A stretch of DNA of 64,000 nucleotides from Ophthalmolycus amberensis (Eukaryota > Chordata > Actinopteri > Perciformes > Zoarcidae), in the NCBI GenBank assembly GCA_024529925.1, contig JAFEUB010001038.1, positions 1,241,001-1,305,000 of the forward strand, given 5' to 3'. Below the pieces are notes generated by a model that saw only the letters and a list, made by a program, of their open reading frames with translations, did no database searches and was not told where the DNA came from. How positions within the stretch are numbered: the stretch's first letter is position 1; each line of letters opens with the position of its first letter. Positions 34,881 to 46,545 of this stretch are shown here, in pieces. The position numbers and the translations under genes were made by a program.

Positions 34881-36199
34881 GCCTGGACAGGCGGCAGATA
34901 CATGACGGAAAGAAAAAAACATATTCAGATGGTGACTAAAAAAAAAAAGGGAGAGGGAGAGGAAGCGGGGGGGTGAAGAAAGGAGGTCCCCGCGGCAACA
35001 CAAACAAACATATGATAAACACATGAGAGCTATCTCTCTCTTTATCTTTCTGCCTCCTCTGTTTCTCTCCCCCGTTCATTCCTCCGTCTCCTTCCTCTCC
35101 TCTCGTGTCTTTAAAGAACAAAGCAATGCTAAGCAAACTCTTCATGCACACGAGTTCTCCACACATTGCCTACATCTCAGTAACGATACGTTAGCTGTTA
35201 ACAGCATTTTGTACAGTTGATGCAAATCAAGATCCATATGACTCAGCAAGCGTTACTGTAGCTCGGGGATTTGATTTCACTGCACTGTGATTACAAATGC
35301 AATGTGCAGCTAAACCTTTTGAGAATATTGAGTTATAAACTCCCCTACACTGAAAAGTATCTTTAACTTGACTTCTTAAAACAAGTGGAATCTGACACCG
35401 GAGTAACAACAGGTTGCAATGTTTCCGCAGCACTGGTCGGTTGTTTTTTATATAAGTTATATATGATGTGGGTATTATACAATTTAAAGACTTGTGCCAA
35501 TATTCAGAGATATAAGTGTGTTTTAGAAGAAGTGTGCAAAAGCTTGCCGTCTGCATGTTTTAATGCATGCAGGTATCGGTTTGTGTGCTTCCGTGTGTGT
35601 GTATACACACAACCAGCATGTGCACACACTCTGTATGCGTCTTCAGGAGCCAGGGGAAAGAGGCGAAGGAGCCGTGGAAACGAGGAGCTAAGCCCGGGAT
35701 GTTAAGCACGGGGAGACACCTGGCACGGAAACTTAAGTGCTTCCACCAAGTATCATCAAGCCAAGATTAAAAGCGTCGAGGGGGAATAGTGGGAGGAGAG
35801 GGATGGAGAGTGAGGATGAGAGAGGGGGAGGGAGTGATCACGCATATGACAAGTCGGGGGAAGAAAAAGAAAATCAAGAGAGGAGGAGAAGGGGGAGGGG
35901 GGGGGGGTATCTGAAGGCAACAGCGTAAAGGTAAAAATGCAGTTTGTGGCGTACAGTTATTAGGACACACACTGGACATGAAAACACACACATGCAAAAC
36001 ATAGAACACAGGTAGAAAGCCACATTCTTTGCTGCTTGACAGATAATAACAGGGTGTTGTTCCCCTTCACCAGACAACATGATGATTGGTGACATATGGA
36101 CTGCACAGAGAGGGGGGGGGGAAGGTAAACACCACACTATATACAGCCATCCTGCATATCGCTGCTGCCACGTAGAAACCAAAAGTATTAAACATTTTT
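34881..36199. other. Non-coding, no gene seen
   Basis: Purine-rich at 34950-34990 and 35780-35910 (12-nt G run at 35897-35908), pyrimidine-rich at 35035-35105. An octamer lies at 35220-35227 and a 16-bp palindrome TGTGTGTATACACACA at 35596-35611. A 9-nt G run sits near 36112. No gene. Confidence 0.5.
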
Positions 36200-36670
36200 A
36201 GATGTATTTTAAAAAGGTTTCCCCAACTGCTGGATGCTTCACCTCACAACACTAATCGCCATAATTGGAGTTATGAGGTTTTACTCCACAAGTCCCCCGC
36301 CTGAAACCGCATAGCCTGATTACCAGACAATCCTGCCTCAGATGTCTCTGTTCAGAGACTAGTCTGTCAAGGGCCCACTGATTACTGTGCACAAATACCA
36401 GGCTAATATTCTCCGTCGATGGCAAACAACAGGATGTGTGCACTGCAATCTATGGCTGACTTGTGTGTGTGTGTGTGTGTGTGCTTTCTGCTCCAACTCG
36501 TCTTCAGAAATCGGTGTTTTGATTGCAGAAAGTAACTGCGTGTACGCCTCTTTAAAAAGACGTCCATGCTCTCTCTTCCCCATTTGCTGCCACTCCTGCG
36601 AATGGTTATTATTATCGTCATCAGCGGAGAACGGTGAAATCAGGGCCCCGACAAGCAATCTCTAACTCAA
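36200..36670. promoter_or_regulatory. Candidate regulatory block, split by a GT tract
   Basis: Two high-complexity parts lie on either side of a (GT)n tract at 36462-36483. The left part (36240-36345) has AACACTAATCGCCATAATTGG; the right part (36490-36670) has GGTGTTTTGATTGCAG and GGTTATTATTATCGTC. Frames of 90-100 codons on both strands overlap here without resemblance to proteins. Confidence 0.25.
36462..36483. repeat. (GT)n microsatellite
   Basis: Perfect GT dinucleotide over 22 bp. Confidence 0.92.
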
Positions 36671-36680
36671 TCTCACCCAC

Positions 36681-37024
36681 CACTGCAAGAAAAATCCAAC
36701 ACTGGGAACAGAGTCAGCATCTTCTTCAGAACTAGCAGGAAACCTGCCTTCAAAGTGAGCAAAGGTCACTTCACTGTAAATGTCGAAATGTTATATTTTC
36801 AAGAAAGCACAAATACCTTGATAATAACATGACAATCTGCTTTTTACATGATATCATTGAACATTATTGCCATAAAACTGACAATTTCTCACAAAAAAAA
36901 ATCTAATTTTCAGGGGTAAGAACAGAAAATATTGCCTCAATTTCTCACTCGATTAAAGAAAAATGTGATTTGAAGAGCGAACGTGTGACTAAGCAGCTTG
37001 TTAGAACTGGTATTTTTTGCAGAG
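36681..37024. mobile_element. Possible non-autonomous DNA transposon with terminal inverted repeats
   Basis: The left end CACTGCAAGAAAAATCC (36681 on) matches the reverse complement of the right end, GGTATTTTTTGCAGAG (to 37024), at most positions. CACTGCAAAAA-type termini are common on short non-autonomous DNA elements of teleosts. The 344-bp interior is AT-rich and non-coding. No clear target-site duplication was found, so superfamily is undecided. Could be chance similarity of A-rich ends. Confidence 0.4.
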
Positions 37025-37299
37025 TATCTCCCTCTCCATCCAGTCAGTGCACTTAGTCTGCATCCTACAGTCGCGTTGACAAGAGGAGGCTTACAACCGG
37101 CACACACAAGACCCACTACAGGCTTAATAGCGTTTCAAGTGTTTTCTCCGGGACTCGAGTTGAATCTCCCGACTGAACAACAGGCCGGCGGAGACGTGAA
37201 GGGGCTGAAGGAGCGGCGATGGCAGCCAGTTGGAATGCACATGCAACCGTCTCCAGATAACTGCACAACAAAATCAGATCTGGCAAAATGAGCAGCTTC
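37025..37299. other. Non-coding, short unique stretch
   Basis: Mixed sequence; a 97-codon frame has no recognisable content. Confidence 0.5.
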
Positions 37300-37600
37300 T
37301 ACGAATGCTTGTCTGAGGTCAGCGTTGCTTTTAGATATAGCGATGATGACGGTGCTGCTGCTGCTGTTGGTTATCAGGAGGAATTGACACAGTATTATTA
37401 TATTCAAGGAGGAAATTAAATGGCAAATTAGATGACCCTCGTGTCCACTAACTCCATTCAGAGGCCAATGAGTCATGACTGTGATTCCTCTGTCTGGCAG
37501 TGAGTCAGGTAGATAGCCTGGCTGTCTCCAGGACATAGGAGGAGAGCTGAAGTTAAGCTCCTTCTGCGGCTTAGCATCAATAATCCAACCTACAATTCTC
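37300..37600. promoter_or_regulatory. Candidate regulatory block
   Basis: Repeat-free apart from a short GCT run at 37351-37365. Contains GGAGGAAATTAAATGGC, CAAATTAGATGACCC, GCCAATGAGTCATGACTG (CCAAT plus an AP-1-type TGAGTCA) and GCATCAATAATCC. A 133-codon minus frame crosses it without recognisable domains. Confidence 0.35.
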
Positions 37601-39289
37601 CTCTCGTTCTGAACCCAGAGAGAGGATGAAACATTTAGGCTTCCACCCTTGGTCCCTGCAGCCTTGCTCTTTCTCTCGCCCTCTTTCTTTACTCCATCTC
37701 TTGCACCTATCCATCTTCGCTCTCCTCTCCGTTTGTCTCTCGTTATCCTTCACCCCGTGACTCAGAACAGGAAAAGATCTTGTGATGATTATTTCACAAG
37801 CGTGCTGATATCATCTTTGCGGGTTCTCTTGCTTCTTCTCCTCTCAGAAGAGGTTTACAAAGCACTGGACAGTGCCTCTCCAGGGCATCCTTACCTTGAA
37901 CTATTAGTTGCCTTTAAATATGGACCATGCTTAATACCAATGGATATAAACAGTGTAGTATCGTCTGCATAGAAGGAAATGATGGTTAGTTGGGGTTTCA
38001 CAACTACTAATCTCTGCTAGTCAAGAGGTTTTGAAAAAGAAGTCCTCAACTAGTCAGGGTTTGGGGGTCGTGCAACAATGGGATGCAGATGTTTTAAATG
38101 AAGTGATTCAACAATAGGTAAGACTGTGATTTGACTGTTGATTCTTAGTCGGGGATACAAATTCCCAGGGTCAAGAATGACCATTCCCGCTCATGTCTTC
38201 AAGATGCTGTTCCCTCCACCCATTGACAAGTCAAGCATTTGTTTGCAACCCTTAAAAGCATCGTCAATACTTCCTGTGTTTAAAGCCACGAATATCACAA
38301 TAAATGTAATTCATTGTGAAGCATCTTCAGGAAGTGATGTTTTGGTAACCGCACTATAGCTTTTCTATTATTAGTTTACTGTAAATGAACAGAGAGCAAC
38401 TGGGCAAATAGTAATAACATATTAATAAATAATGAATTATAATTTCAGCGATTTTGCTCATGCTTCATGATGCTAAAATATTACATTGACTATGATCATG
38501 ACTAATTTAGAAAATTTTAAAAAAGAGTCTGTAAAACAGACAAAAGGTTTGAAGAATGAGAGAAATGAAACAACTCATTTCGGTCCTTGCAGGAACCTCC
38601 TCCCACTGATCCTTCTGTCCTCCCGGCTCGTTTGGCAGCTCGTGTTGCCCCTCGACTGGCATCTAAAGGCTTTGATGTAGTCGGCAGACGCCAGGCGAGC
38701 ACCGTGGTAACCTGTGTTTGAGAAGTCTGTGAGCTGCCCTCTCTACATCCCCTCTCTCTAGTCCTATCCTTTTGTGTCCGTCCGTCTCTCTCTGCCCGTT
38801 AATGAGCCATGCAGGACCGCCATCATTCTGTGTAGTCATGTAGAGAGTCAGAGGGAGGGGAGAAAAGGGGGGGAAAAGAGCTGGGAAGACAGAAAACGGG
38901 TGAGACACAGAGGAGAGAGTGGGGACATGATGTTTTCCCTCACCTCCTCCCTAATCAGGCCCGTCTCCCGACCAAACACCACACGGCAATTAGACCTGAC
39001 AGTACTCCGACTCCCACAATCCCACCAGGACGACACATTCAAACACTCATATCAACACGAGGGGGGAAATGCCTGAAAGCCGACACAACTTCAAGAAAAC
39101 AGAGCTCTCGGTAGCAGAGAAGCAAGCGCCGAGGTAAAAATCTCAAAACTATAAAGACAGAAAATACAAAACAATCACATTTTGGCGTCCCACCGTGCAT
39201 GGCCGGATGTTTTGTGGGGAAGTGGTCATGACTGTGTGGGGGGGTGTGCACCAGCAGTCTGCGGTCCCCAGAGGACGCCTTTGGAACAG
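37601..39289. other. Non-coding, no gene seen
   Basis: Pyrimidine-rich at 37665-37745. Bases 38340-38530 are AT-rich and might include an old repeat. Purine-rich at 38840-38930. No frame beyond about 107 codons, none recognisable. Confidence 0.5.
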
Positions 39290-39400
39290 TGGGACGATAA
39301 CACATACAGTTGAGCTCGCTTGCATGAACAGTGAGCTAATTGGGATAATTAGTTTGTTACCTCGCTCGTTATTGCATTTTAATGTGGGTTCCAAATGATC
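39290..39400. promoter_or_regulatory. Candidate regulatory block (short)
   Basis: GTGAGCTAATTGGGATAATT followed by AGTTTGTTACC and GTTATTGCATTTTAATG gives four homeodomain-type cores in about 80 bp of non-repetitive sequence. Confidence 0.3.
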
Positions 39401-39889
39401 GGGAGGGGAGGAGTGGGATGCTGCATGTTTGTTATGTTTATGTGTGCCTCTCCTCTCTGCTCATGGCTTCATGCACGTAGACATTTATATTTTAGCCGAC
39501 TTATCTACAGTGGCTTGCATTGAGCGAGGAGGTAGAGTTACAGGGACCTATTCAAACACACAGTAGCTCTTATGGAAAACAAAACGCTCACAGAGTAGAA
39601 CAGCATTAATCTGTGGGTGTGTTGAACGTATTCCAAGAGATATTTTGGAGAACAATTTGCATTTTCGGAGCCGGATGTCCCAGCCACCCCCCCCCCCATC
39701 CGTGCTGAAATATCTAATTCTACTCCGGTAAATGATTTTCTACATTTTCCAGCGTGCCTTCCGACAACTTCCAGAGAAGGGACGTATAGACTTGTTGCCT
39801 TCAGCTGGGGGGTTAATGCGTGGGCAGGGAGAGCGATAGCGATGCACGTTTTTCCAGGCGCTGCACTGTCAAAATGCAACATGTGCTGC
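39401..39889. other. Non-coding, no gene seen
   Basis: Mixed sequence with an octamer on the minus strand (39655-39662) and a C run near 39687-39697. A 114-codon minus frame has no recognisable features. Confidence 0.5.
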
Positions 39890-40120
39890 GGCTGGATTTA
39901 ATTATGGACGGCTGACTGGTAACTCTTCCTCCTCTATGATGGATTAGTGCCTTTATAATAGTTAAACATCACCGGGAAACGGCCAAAGGTGCCCTTGCTC
40001 TTTCATACTAAAGGGAGATCTGATGTAAATCTAATGATGTTGTTGATAGATGAAAGAATAATCCGTCGTAGATGTCTCAACGTGACATTGTGTCTTTTAG
40101 TGTTTTATGGCGTATTGTTC
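39890..40120. promoter_or_regulatory. Weak candidate regulatory block
   Basis: GGATTTAATTATGGACGG, GATGGATTAGTGCC, GTAAATCTAATGATG and GAATAATCCGTCG occur in repeat-free sequence. Function inferred. Confidence 0.28.
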
Positions 40121-40359
40121 CTTTAAAGTACACCTTGACTGCTGTAGAAGCCAACCGCACAATGTTTTGGCTGCGGGAGAGTTTTCTCTAATGTATACGC
40201 TGCCTTGCCACCCATGTGTGTGCTACATGTCTGAGGCAGAGTAGGAGAAGAGCCTGTGTCCAGCTGATGACGGCTCCCTATCTCCCCTCTTCAAGAAGCC
40301 ATTTCAACCGCACACATCAAAAGCCAACTCTCTAGAGCAAAGCACAGCAATGATTCCAG

Positions 40360-40660
40360 ATGAATCATTCCCTCGCGGAGCCACTTGATGCGTTCAAACG
40401 CACCCGTGACCTCCAGCGCTGCCTCTTTCTACATCATATAGCCCGGGAATATAAAAGCTTATTAGCTCAGAACATTGTTGATACGTTTGTTCGAAGGCAA
40501 TGCACTAATGAGGCGTCGCAGGATGCGAGCAGCCGCCCGACGATCCTTTTGGAGATGGAGGAGCACAATACACTGCTAATGGCATCTCATTCGCAAGTGG
40601 ACAAATAAAAAGGAGAGATGAAGTGCAATATTGCTTTACCATATCAAAGGAAGTGGCATC
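40360..40660. promoter_or_regulatory. Candidate regulatory block
   Basis: GCTTATTAGCTCAG, GCACTAATGAGGCG and CTGCTAATGGCATC in high-complexity sequence. An 82-codon plus frame (40360-40608) spans it and is not low-complexity, but I recognise no domain and see no splice pair that would support it, so I favour non-coding. Confidence 0.3.
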
Positions 40661-41448
40661 CGCGGCTGTCTATCGGCATGTTGATGGGTGAGCAGGAGGG
40701 CGGACTTCTGTCGACACGTGATGGATGCGGGGAGATGGTTGGAGAGGCTGACAGAGAAAGAGAGAGACGGTGAATACTCACAGGCAGACAAATAAACAGA
40801 ACAAGTACAAGCAACACAGACAAAATGACATTGCATTATAATAAATGTCGGCATATTAGTTAAGGAAAGACTTATAGAAACACATTTCAGATGAAAGAGT
40901 GCATTACTTTTTAAACTATACATCCTTTTAGTCATATTTACTTCAGTGTTTGTGCATCTTACTGACAGAAGCAGATACTTACACACATTTGTTGACACGC
41001 TGAGCAGCAGCTCCATTGTAGCAGCTCATCTGCTCAACAGTAGCTGTAAAAAGAGAGGATTTCTCAACGTTATCGGTCTGTTTTAGCTGCCAACTGTCTG
41101 TGAAAGGCCTCATACAGGAGCCAAACATGAACACATGTCAGACAGACGTTCTCCTGTGTGTCAAATCAAGCGCTTCCTAAACTAACAGCGAGTCACCCGC
41201 CAGCCATCGAGATGTTTTGGCTTCAATTTTGGGGGAAACTGTCCTGAAGCTTGCAGCCCCGAGTAGAAGAGGAACATACTGCGAGCGGGACGCTCTCTAT
41301 AATCTGCTGTATTCAGGAGAAGAACCTTTTCTCAAGTCTTGTTTTGATGAAAAAGGTTTGCACATCAGCAGGAACGCAGCACAACATGGAAGTTGAAGCA
41401 GTGCTATGCTTATTTAAATGTGAACGTGCAAAGATCCTAAAACTGATG
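40661..41448. other. Non-coding, no gene seen
   Basis: AT-balanced unique sequence. A 126-codon minus frame at 40.64-41.02 kb is Ser/Leu/Cys-rich without recognisable domains. Confidence 0.5.
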
Positions 41449-41499
41449 AATAATAATAATCGTGATTATCATTTTAGCGATAATTGTACAGCCCTAGTT
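41449..41499. repeat. Short fragment of a dispersed teleost repeat
   Basis: AATCGTGATTATCATTTTAG followed by ATAATTGTACAGCCCTAG resembles the end of a common teleost interspersed repeat that finishes in a CAGCCCTA phrase. Fragment is short and identity is from memory. Confidence 0.35.
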
Positions 41500-43040
41500 C
41501 AATGTGGCAACTAAGTCAGAACACCACAGCATGATGAAACAAGGAGAGTTTCTAGAAGTGTTACCACAGCATCCCCACTACCTGCTGCCGTTTGATTATC
41601 AGCTCATCCAGATTCAGCATAATGCCGGCACACCTCGTATTTCTGCGCTGCCAGGTGACAGACAGCCTACCGGCACAGTGTAATGAGGCGCAGTGGATGT
41701 CCCCCCTTCTGTGCGTTTGTCAGCTCAGTGCTCACAGCCCTCGCTCAATTTAGTGCTGGCCAGAGATGATCTGTACAGACAGCTTTAAAGTCGTTACACT
41801 GACAAATACTTTCTCACATCTGCTCGACTCTCATGTGACCAGACGGACTGTGAGCCGTATGGATGGACGCTGCATGACACCCTGCACTTCTGGGAAAGTG
41901 ATTTGTTGTTGGGTCTATGTACAGTTTTCAGTAATGGAGCGCACGTTCTCAACCTATGTGCGATATGCTAATCAACACTTTACCTACTTGTCAGAAACCT
42001 CGCTTTCTGGGACCAGAACGCTTGTTTTCAGCACCAGAGGGGATTCACGCCCAGTGTTACGCTGTTGTCTGATCACAAGCCTACATTTTTAATTTGACTC
42101 TCCCATCAAACGCGCCACAACATATGGAGTTGATGGCATCCGCAGCAATCTCTCGTTCATTACTATCCTTTCTCTCCGAGCCTCTTTTTTTTCCACTTTT
42201 TTGTAAATTCACATCCTCCTGCTTTTGCGGAAAAATGCTGAAATCCCCTCGAGGACCGGAGTCTTCGCCTCTCGTCGGGAGACTCTCACTCGAGGGCCGC
42301 CTCAGAGGGGGAAACATTTTAGACTTTGTTCTGGCGTTGAGCTCTCTGAGGGGGAAAACGTCTAACAGGCCCACGTAATTAGAGGAGGGAGTGAGAGGTA
42401 AAGACAGATCCTGCATTAGATTGGAACTCACAGTAGTAAATCAAGTCACTTTTCACTGCCACGTATCGATGCCAGCCTCATTCTCAGGTGCAACAGGCTG
42501 CTACTGTCAGACTAACGCCGCTAGCTTCTGAGCATCAAACAACAGAAACACAAAGTTAGCCACTAGCTGCTACAGTCAGAAAGACACATTTCCTCCAGGA
42601 GATAAAAAAGATTCAACTAAAGACAAATTTCTTATTATTGTTGGAAAAACAAGCAGGATGGAAACACAAAGAACATCTAATAGAAGATTAAAAGGACGAC
42701 AAAGCTGTTGCACAGCAAGGGAGATATGAAAGAAAGAGCAAAATAGGAGTGAATATTGGACTTGCATGCATCAAATATGACTCAAAATGAATGCATGATA
42801 ATCTGTCTGTCTTCTGCAGGATGTAGACATGTCAGCCACGTCCACTCTATACAGCGATAATATGTCAGTGTTTGTTTTGCTGCCCCCATGTGGCCAAAAA
42901 CAAATAACTACTACTTTAGGCCGATGCTCGTCTGAGTTCAGTTTTTAATGATTGGTCAGGTCTAGATGGTAACCGACAATTTACAAAAACTTTCAAAAAT
43001 CCTAATTTATTTCCCGTTATCTTATGGCACACTGCAGTAA
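41500..43040. other. Non-coding, possible small repeat fragment
   Basis: Bases 41585-41645 (GTTTGATTATCAGCTCATCC, CATAATGCCGG) look regulatory-like. Bases 42840-42905, with TTGCTGCCCCCATGTGGCCA, resemble a phrase found in several fish repeats but are too short to call. The 108- and 116-codon frames at 41.8-42.4 kb lack recognisable content. Confidence 0.45.
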
Positions 43041-43072
43041 CACACCCCCTCACACACCCCCTCACACACCCC
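43041..43072. repeat. 12-bp tandem repeat, about 2.7 copies
   Basis: Unit ACACCCCCTCAC repeated in direct tandem. On the minus strand this gives GAGGGGGTGTGT units. Confidence 0.8.
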
Positions 43073-43372
43073 AGAGACAACTTGCAGTTTAGCCCAAACT
43101 GCGATGCGAGGCGTGCGCTCCCACGCCGACACCCTTCTCCATTCCAGCTGAACACATACCTGCTCACAAAAGCGCACACACACACGCCTTGTATTGTCTC
43201 CAGCAATGCTCAATTATTAATGGATAAACAAAGAGCCGTGAACTGTGATGGGCTGTCGGCAGATATTTTCCCCTCTCATATCTTGGGGGCCCAGGAAACA
43301 TACACAAGAGCTGAGACTGTAAACAGGGAGGAGAAGCTTAAGGTCAAACTCACTCAACGCTCGGGATGCTCG
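43073..43372. other. Non-coding, no gene seen
   Basis: Mixed sequence. The 154-codon plus frame at 43082-43546 includes CA-repeat translation and shows no recognisable domain. Confidence 0.5.
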
Positions 43373-43395
43373 CACACACACACACACACACACAC
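43373..43395. repeat. (CA)n microsatellite
   Basis: Perfect CA dinucleotide over 23 bp. Confidence 0.92.
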
Positions 43396-43597
43396 GTGCA
43401 TGTGTTCACCAACAGATACAAACAAAGTGAAGATCTGCAAGGAGTACAGATTGCCTAAAAATGTCAGGGGGAACTGCCTGTGCATGTGTGCTGAGGAAAG
43501 TGTGTGTCTCAGAGAAGTGGAGCAGATAGCTCATTTCCTCTACTGACACGGTGAGCTGACTTCTCTTTCTCAGGAGGTTGGCTAGCCATGAGAAGAC

Positions 43598-43624
43598 TGT
43601 GTGTGTGTGTGTGTGTGTGTGTGT
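43598..43624. repeat. (GT)n microsatellite
   Basis: Perfect GT dinucleotide over 27 bp, 200 bp after a CA tract of opposite sense; the two could pair as a weak inverted repeat. Confidence 0.93.
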
Positions 43625-45169
43625 TAGAGACAGCAGACTCTCGTGAGTAAGTGAGGATGATGTAAGAACAGTTCATCGACTTCACTTCATGCGGCGGTAA
43701 CAGAACTGTTCTGAAGAAGGTTGAGCAGCTCTTACAGACTTACAGGTAAATAACACCGACAGCTGCAGGAAACAGAAATTTAAATCACATACATCAATAC
43801 ATGGTGGAGGTGAATTCCTTCAGTGTCATCATCCCGGTTCTGTGTTTATATTTGTGGTTGTTTTGTTAGTTTTCAGGAAATGCTGCTTTGTTGATATCAC
43901 CACGTCTCTGCATTAACTGGGAAGTGACTCAAATGAGCCATGATGTCATTCTATCCTGTCTGTCAGCAATATGGTGTCTGATTCAGCCGGCTGTGTCTCA
44001 GCGTGTCTGTCTGTCAGTCTGGCCTTCCGTCTGTTTCCGTCCGTTTCAAGTGATCACATCTGTGTGTTTTGACAGTAACATCATTTTTTGTGATTATGAA
44101 GTCGTCGTATGAAGATGCAGGTGTGCATACGTTTAGTTTCTTTTGTGTTTGCCCAGCAAATCTCTGATGTTTTCTTCAGGACATTATGCCGTGTCCACAT
44201 TTAGAGAGGAAGAGCAGGATCATCATGGCAACTCCTACGGCGGTATATTAGGGCCTGTGATAATAATTACAGAGGAGGAGGATGGAGGGAATATTCAGAA
44301 AGAATAAAGAATATTCTCTGAGATTATAAAGTCACAAATACACGAGAAAGAAAGTGTTGTTTTTTGGCAAGGAACCACATTTGTGCCACAACAGGAGCCT
44401 GCCGAGTGCAAAATATATCAATTGCAGAAGTATTTATTCATGTCCATGAAAGGACACAGAAAGAACAAGACAAAAAACGCCACTTTAGGGGCAACGAAAT
44501 GCAGACGGTGGCGAAATGTACTGTGTAGACTTTATAATCGTAAATTTACCAAATCAATCTATTTTTCGTGAATTCACAACCATTAATCTGGATATTTATC
44601 AGCATATTGTCCCGCTCCCCTGCAAATCAAACGTACATTAAAAGAACACACTGAGCTGAAGCTCACAGACCAACACAAGCAGCTGATGAGCACGTCTCCA
44701 CCACCCAGCCCACCAACACACACCGCCTGCATCTCATGCACACAGAGAGGAAACCGCCGCAGTACGTTCCTCTGTGCACACACAAATCCATCAAACTCTG
44801 GCGTACATCTCAGACTTGTTAAGGTACCATTTGTCAGCTGCTCCTGGAGTGGCTGTGTGACTCCGCCACTAATTGCCACTGGTGCTAAATTTAGTAGGGG
44901 AGATACGAGTCCTTTTGATCAGCAGCACTGAATCTAGAAAAAAAAAAAAAAGGGAAAGAAATGTGCTCAGCCTCGCAGGCAAGTTTACCCGCCTCTCCCC
45001 CATCTCCCCCATCTCCCCGCCACTGGGGAATAGGTGAACTATTCCATATGTCAGCCTTGTCAATCAGCAGCAGAAATATGGGAAGTGCTCCCTCTCTCTC
45101 TCCCCCCCTCTCTCCCTCTCTCTCTCGCCAAAGCTCCTGGGTAGATGTTGTTAGTCTCTCGGAGAACTC
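43625..45169. other. Non-coding, no gene seen
   Basis: Mixed sequence. Bases 44865-44935 (CCACTAATTGCCACTGG, CTAAATTTAGTAGG) look regulatory-like. A 13-nt A run sits at about 44939-44951, and near 45000 CCCATCTCCC units repeat. No gene. Confidence 0.5.
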
Positions 45170-45320
45170 TGCCCGTGCTCCGGTGTGTGTTTATTTATTT
45201 CCATGTCATCATGGGTGGTTTGGAATCTCAAGACAAGAAGGGAATATTAATCAAAACAATCTCAGCTCGGAATTTTAATTGTACCGTTAATCAATCACTG
45301 TAAATGAGACGAGGGCTTGC
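45170..45320. promoter_or_regulatory. Candidate regulatory block (TAAT-rich)
   Basis: GGGAATATTAATCAAAAC, CGGAATTTTAATTGTACC and GTTAATCAATCACTG lie within 70 bp of one another in repeat-free sequence. Confidence 0.35.
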
Positions 45321-45699
45321 CGAGTAAACCTGCTGCTCCAGTGGTGTTCAGGAAAGTCAACGTTAGCTTGGACTGAAAAAAGGAATCTTTCTTTTTTTGT
45401 ATATCAAAATACATCTCATGCTGAAGTTGAAGCTCTCTTAAGTTGCTAATCAAACAAGCGGGGAAGATGAAAGATGGTTTTTCCACATCTTAAAGAGTTC
45501 AGCCTGAAGTATCATATAAAGAAATATAGCTTTAACCTCCTTCTTCCAGTAGCTTATTACACATTAAATACACAACCGCAGACACCAAACACACCCGTCT
45601 CAGCCAGTGCAGAGAGCTCACCTTGACGCCAACACGTCAGCATCTCATCAACCGTGCTGGTGACGGAAAGCAAAGCCGTCGCTTCTCTGATTGATGGCG
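45321..45699. other. Non-coding, no gene seen
   Basis: Ordinary mixed sequence; nothing recognised. Confidence 0.55.
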
Positions 45700-45960
45700 G
45701 CGCCATCAAGACTTTGATCATAACTCACGAACTTTATCCCTTTGAGTTTCCGCCTGCAATCAAGGTTACGTCGGATCAACTTTATCGTCTGCGTTCTGCG
45801 CGAGCGTCACCAATAAATATTATGTTTTGATCTGTTTAAGTGACGTGATGCCATCCAGAAGGCTCTTATTTTAATTAATACATTTTTCATAATCCAGCCG
45901 AATGGCTAAATAAAGGGCTTTGTGGGAAAATTGATCTCCTTGAAAAGCACATCCATAAAG
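45700..45960. promoter_or_regulatory. Candidate regulatory block
   Basis: No simple repeat. Contains CAATAAATATTATG, TTATTTTAATTAATAC, TTCATAATCCAGCC and GGCTAAATAAAGG, with CG-containing sequence between them (GTTACGTCGGATC, GCGCGAGCGTC). Texture is strongly like a conserved non-coding element. Confidence 0.35.
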
Positions 45961-46480
45961 GACACAAATCACACTAAAAGCACTGTCTAAACAAGAACCA
46001 TCAAGGACAAGGTTGATTTGAAATGTCTGCGTTGCATCATGGCTGTTTATTTCCTTATTGCACTTGTTTGTCCTTTTTTAATATTTTAGATTGATATGAA
46101 TCTTCTTCCAACCTTTCCTCACTGACAGGAGAAGCTCAGCCTGGGATGAGATACGACTCTTAAGTCATGCTCTGTTTGAACAGCCCTAATGGGACATAAG
46201 ACTCTGAGGTTAATAAGTGTGAGGAGCAGTGACATATGCATTAAAAACATTAGCGTTTAACAAGTTGTTCAAACACAAGGGTGATGCTGACTGTGGTCCA
46301 GGATCTCATCATTAGGTGGGAAAGACGAGCACTGTAACAGAAGACAGACAGCAGCACAGTGAGAGAAGAGTGTCCGGGCAGCAAGAAGAGTCAAACAGGA
46401 GGAGGTGGGGACTTGGTGACATCGTGAATATTTCCACAAACCAGACAGTAAATTAACTAACTTAATTCAAAGAAGATGCA
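45961..46480. other. Non-coding, no gene seen
   Basis: AT-rich, including a 12-nt match to the miR-92 seed region (46056-46067) that lacks a matching hairpin arm. No gene. Confidence 0.5.
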
Positions 46481-46545
46481 CAAACCGCAACATCCCCGGT
46501 TTGATTCCGGATGGAGACCTTTGCTGCATGTAACCCCAACCCAAG
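46481..46545. repeat. tRNA-derived SINE remnant
   Basis: GGTTTGATTCC (46498-46508) matches the tRNA B-box consensus GGTTCGANTCC except for a C-to-T change of the kind left by CpG decay. The following phrase GACCTTTGCTGCATGTAACC resembles the body of a common fish tRNA-derived SINE. No A-box is visible upstream and the 3' tail is missing, so this is a short, inactive fragment. Confidence 0.5.

Noticed and set aside
42840..42905. Fragment with TTGCTGCCCCCATGTGGCCA
   Set aside because: Resembles a phrase in several fish repeats but is too short to call with confidence.
46056..46067. TATTGCACTTGT, start of miR-92
   Set aside because: Only 12 nt match, the following bases differ, and no complementary arm exists within 80 nt upstream.
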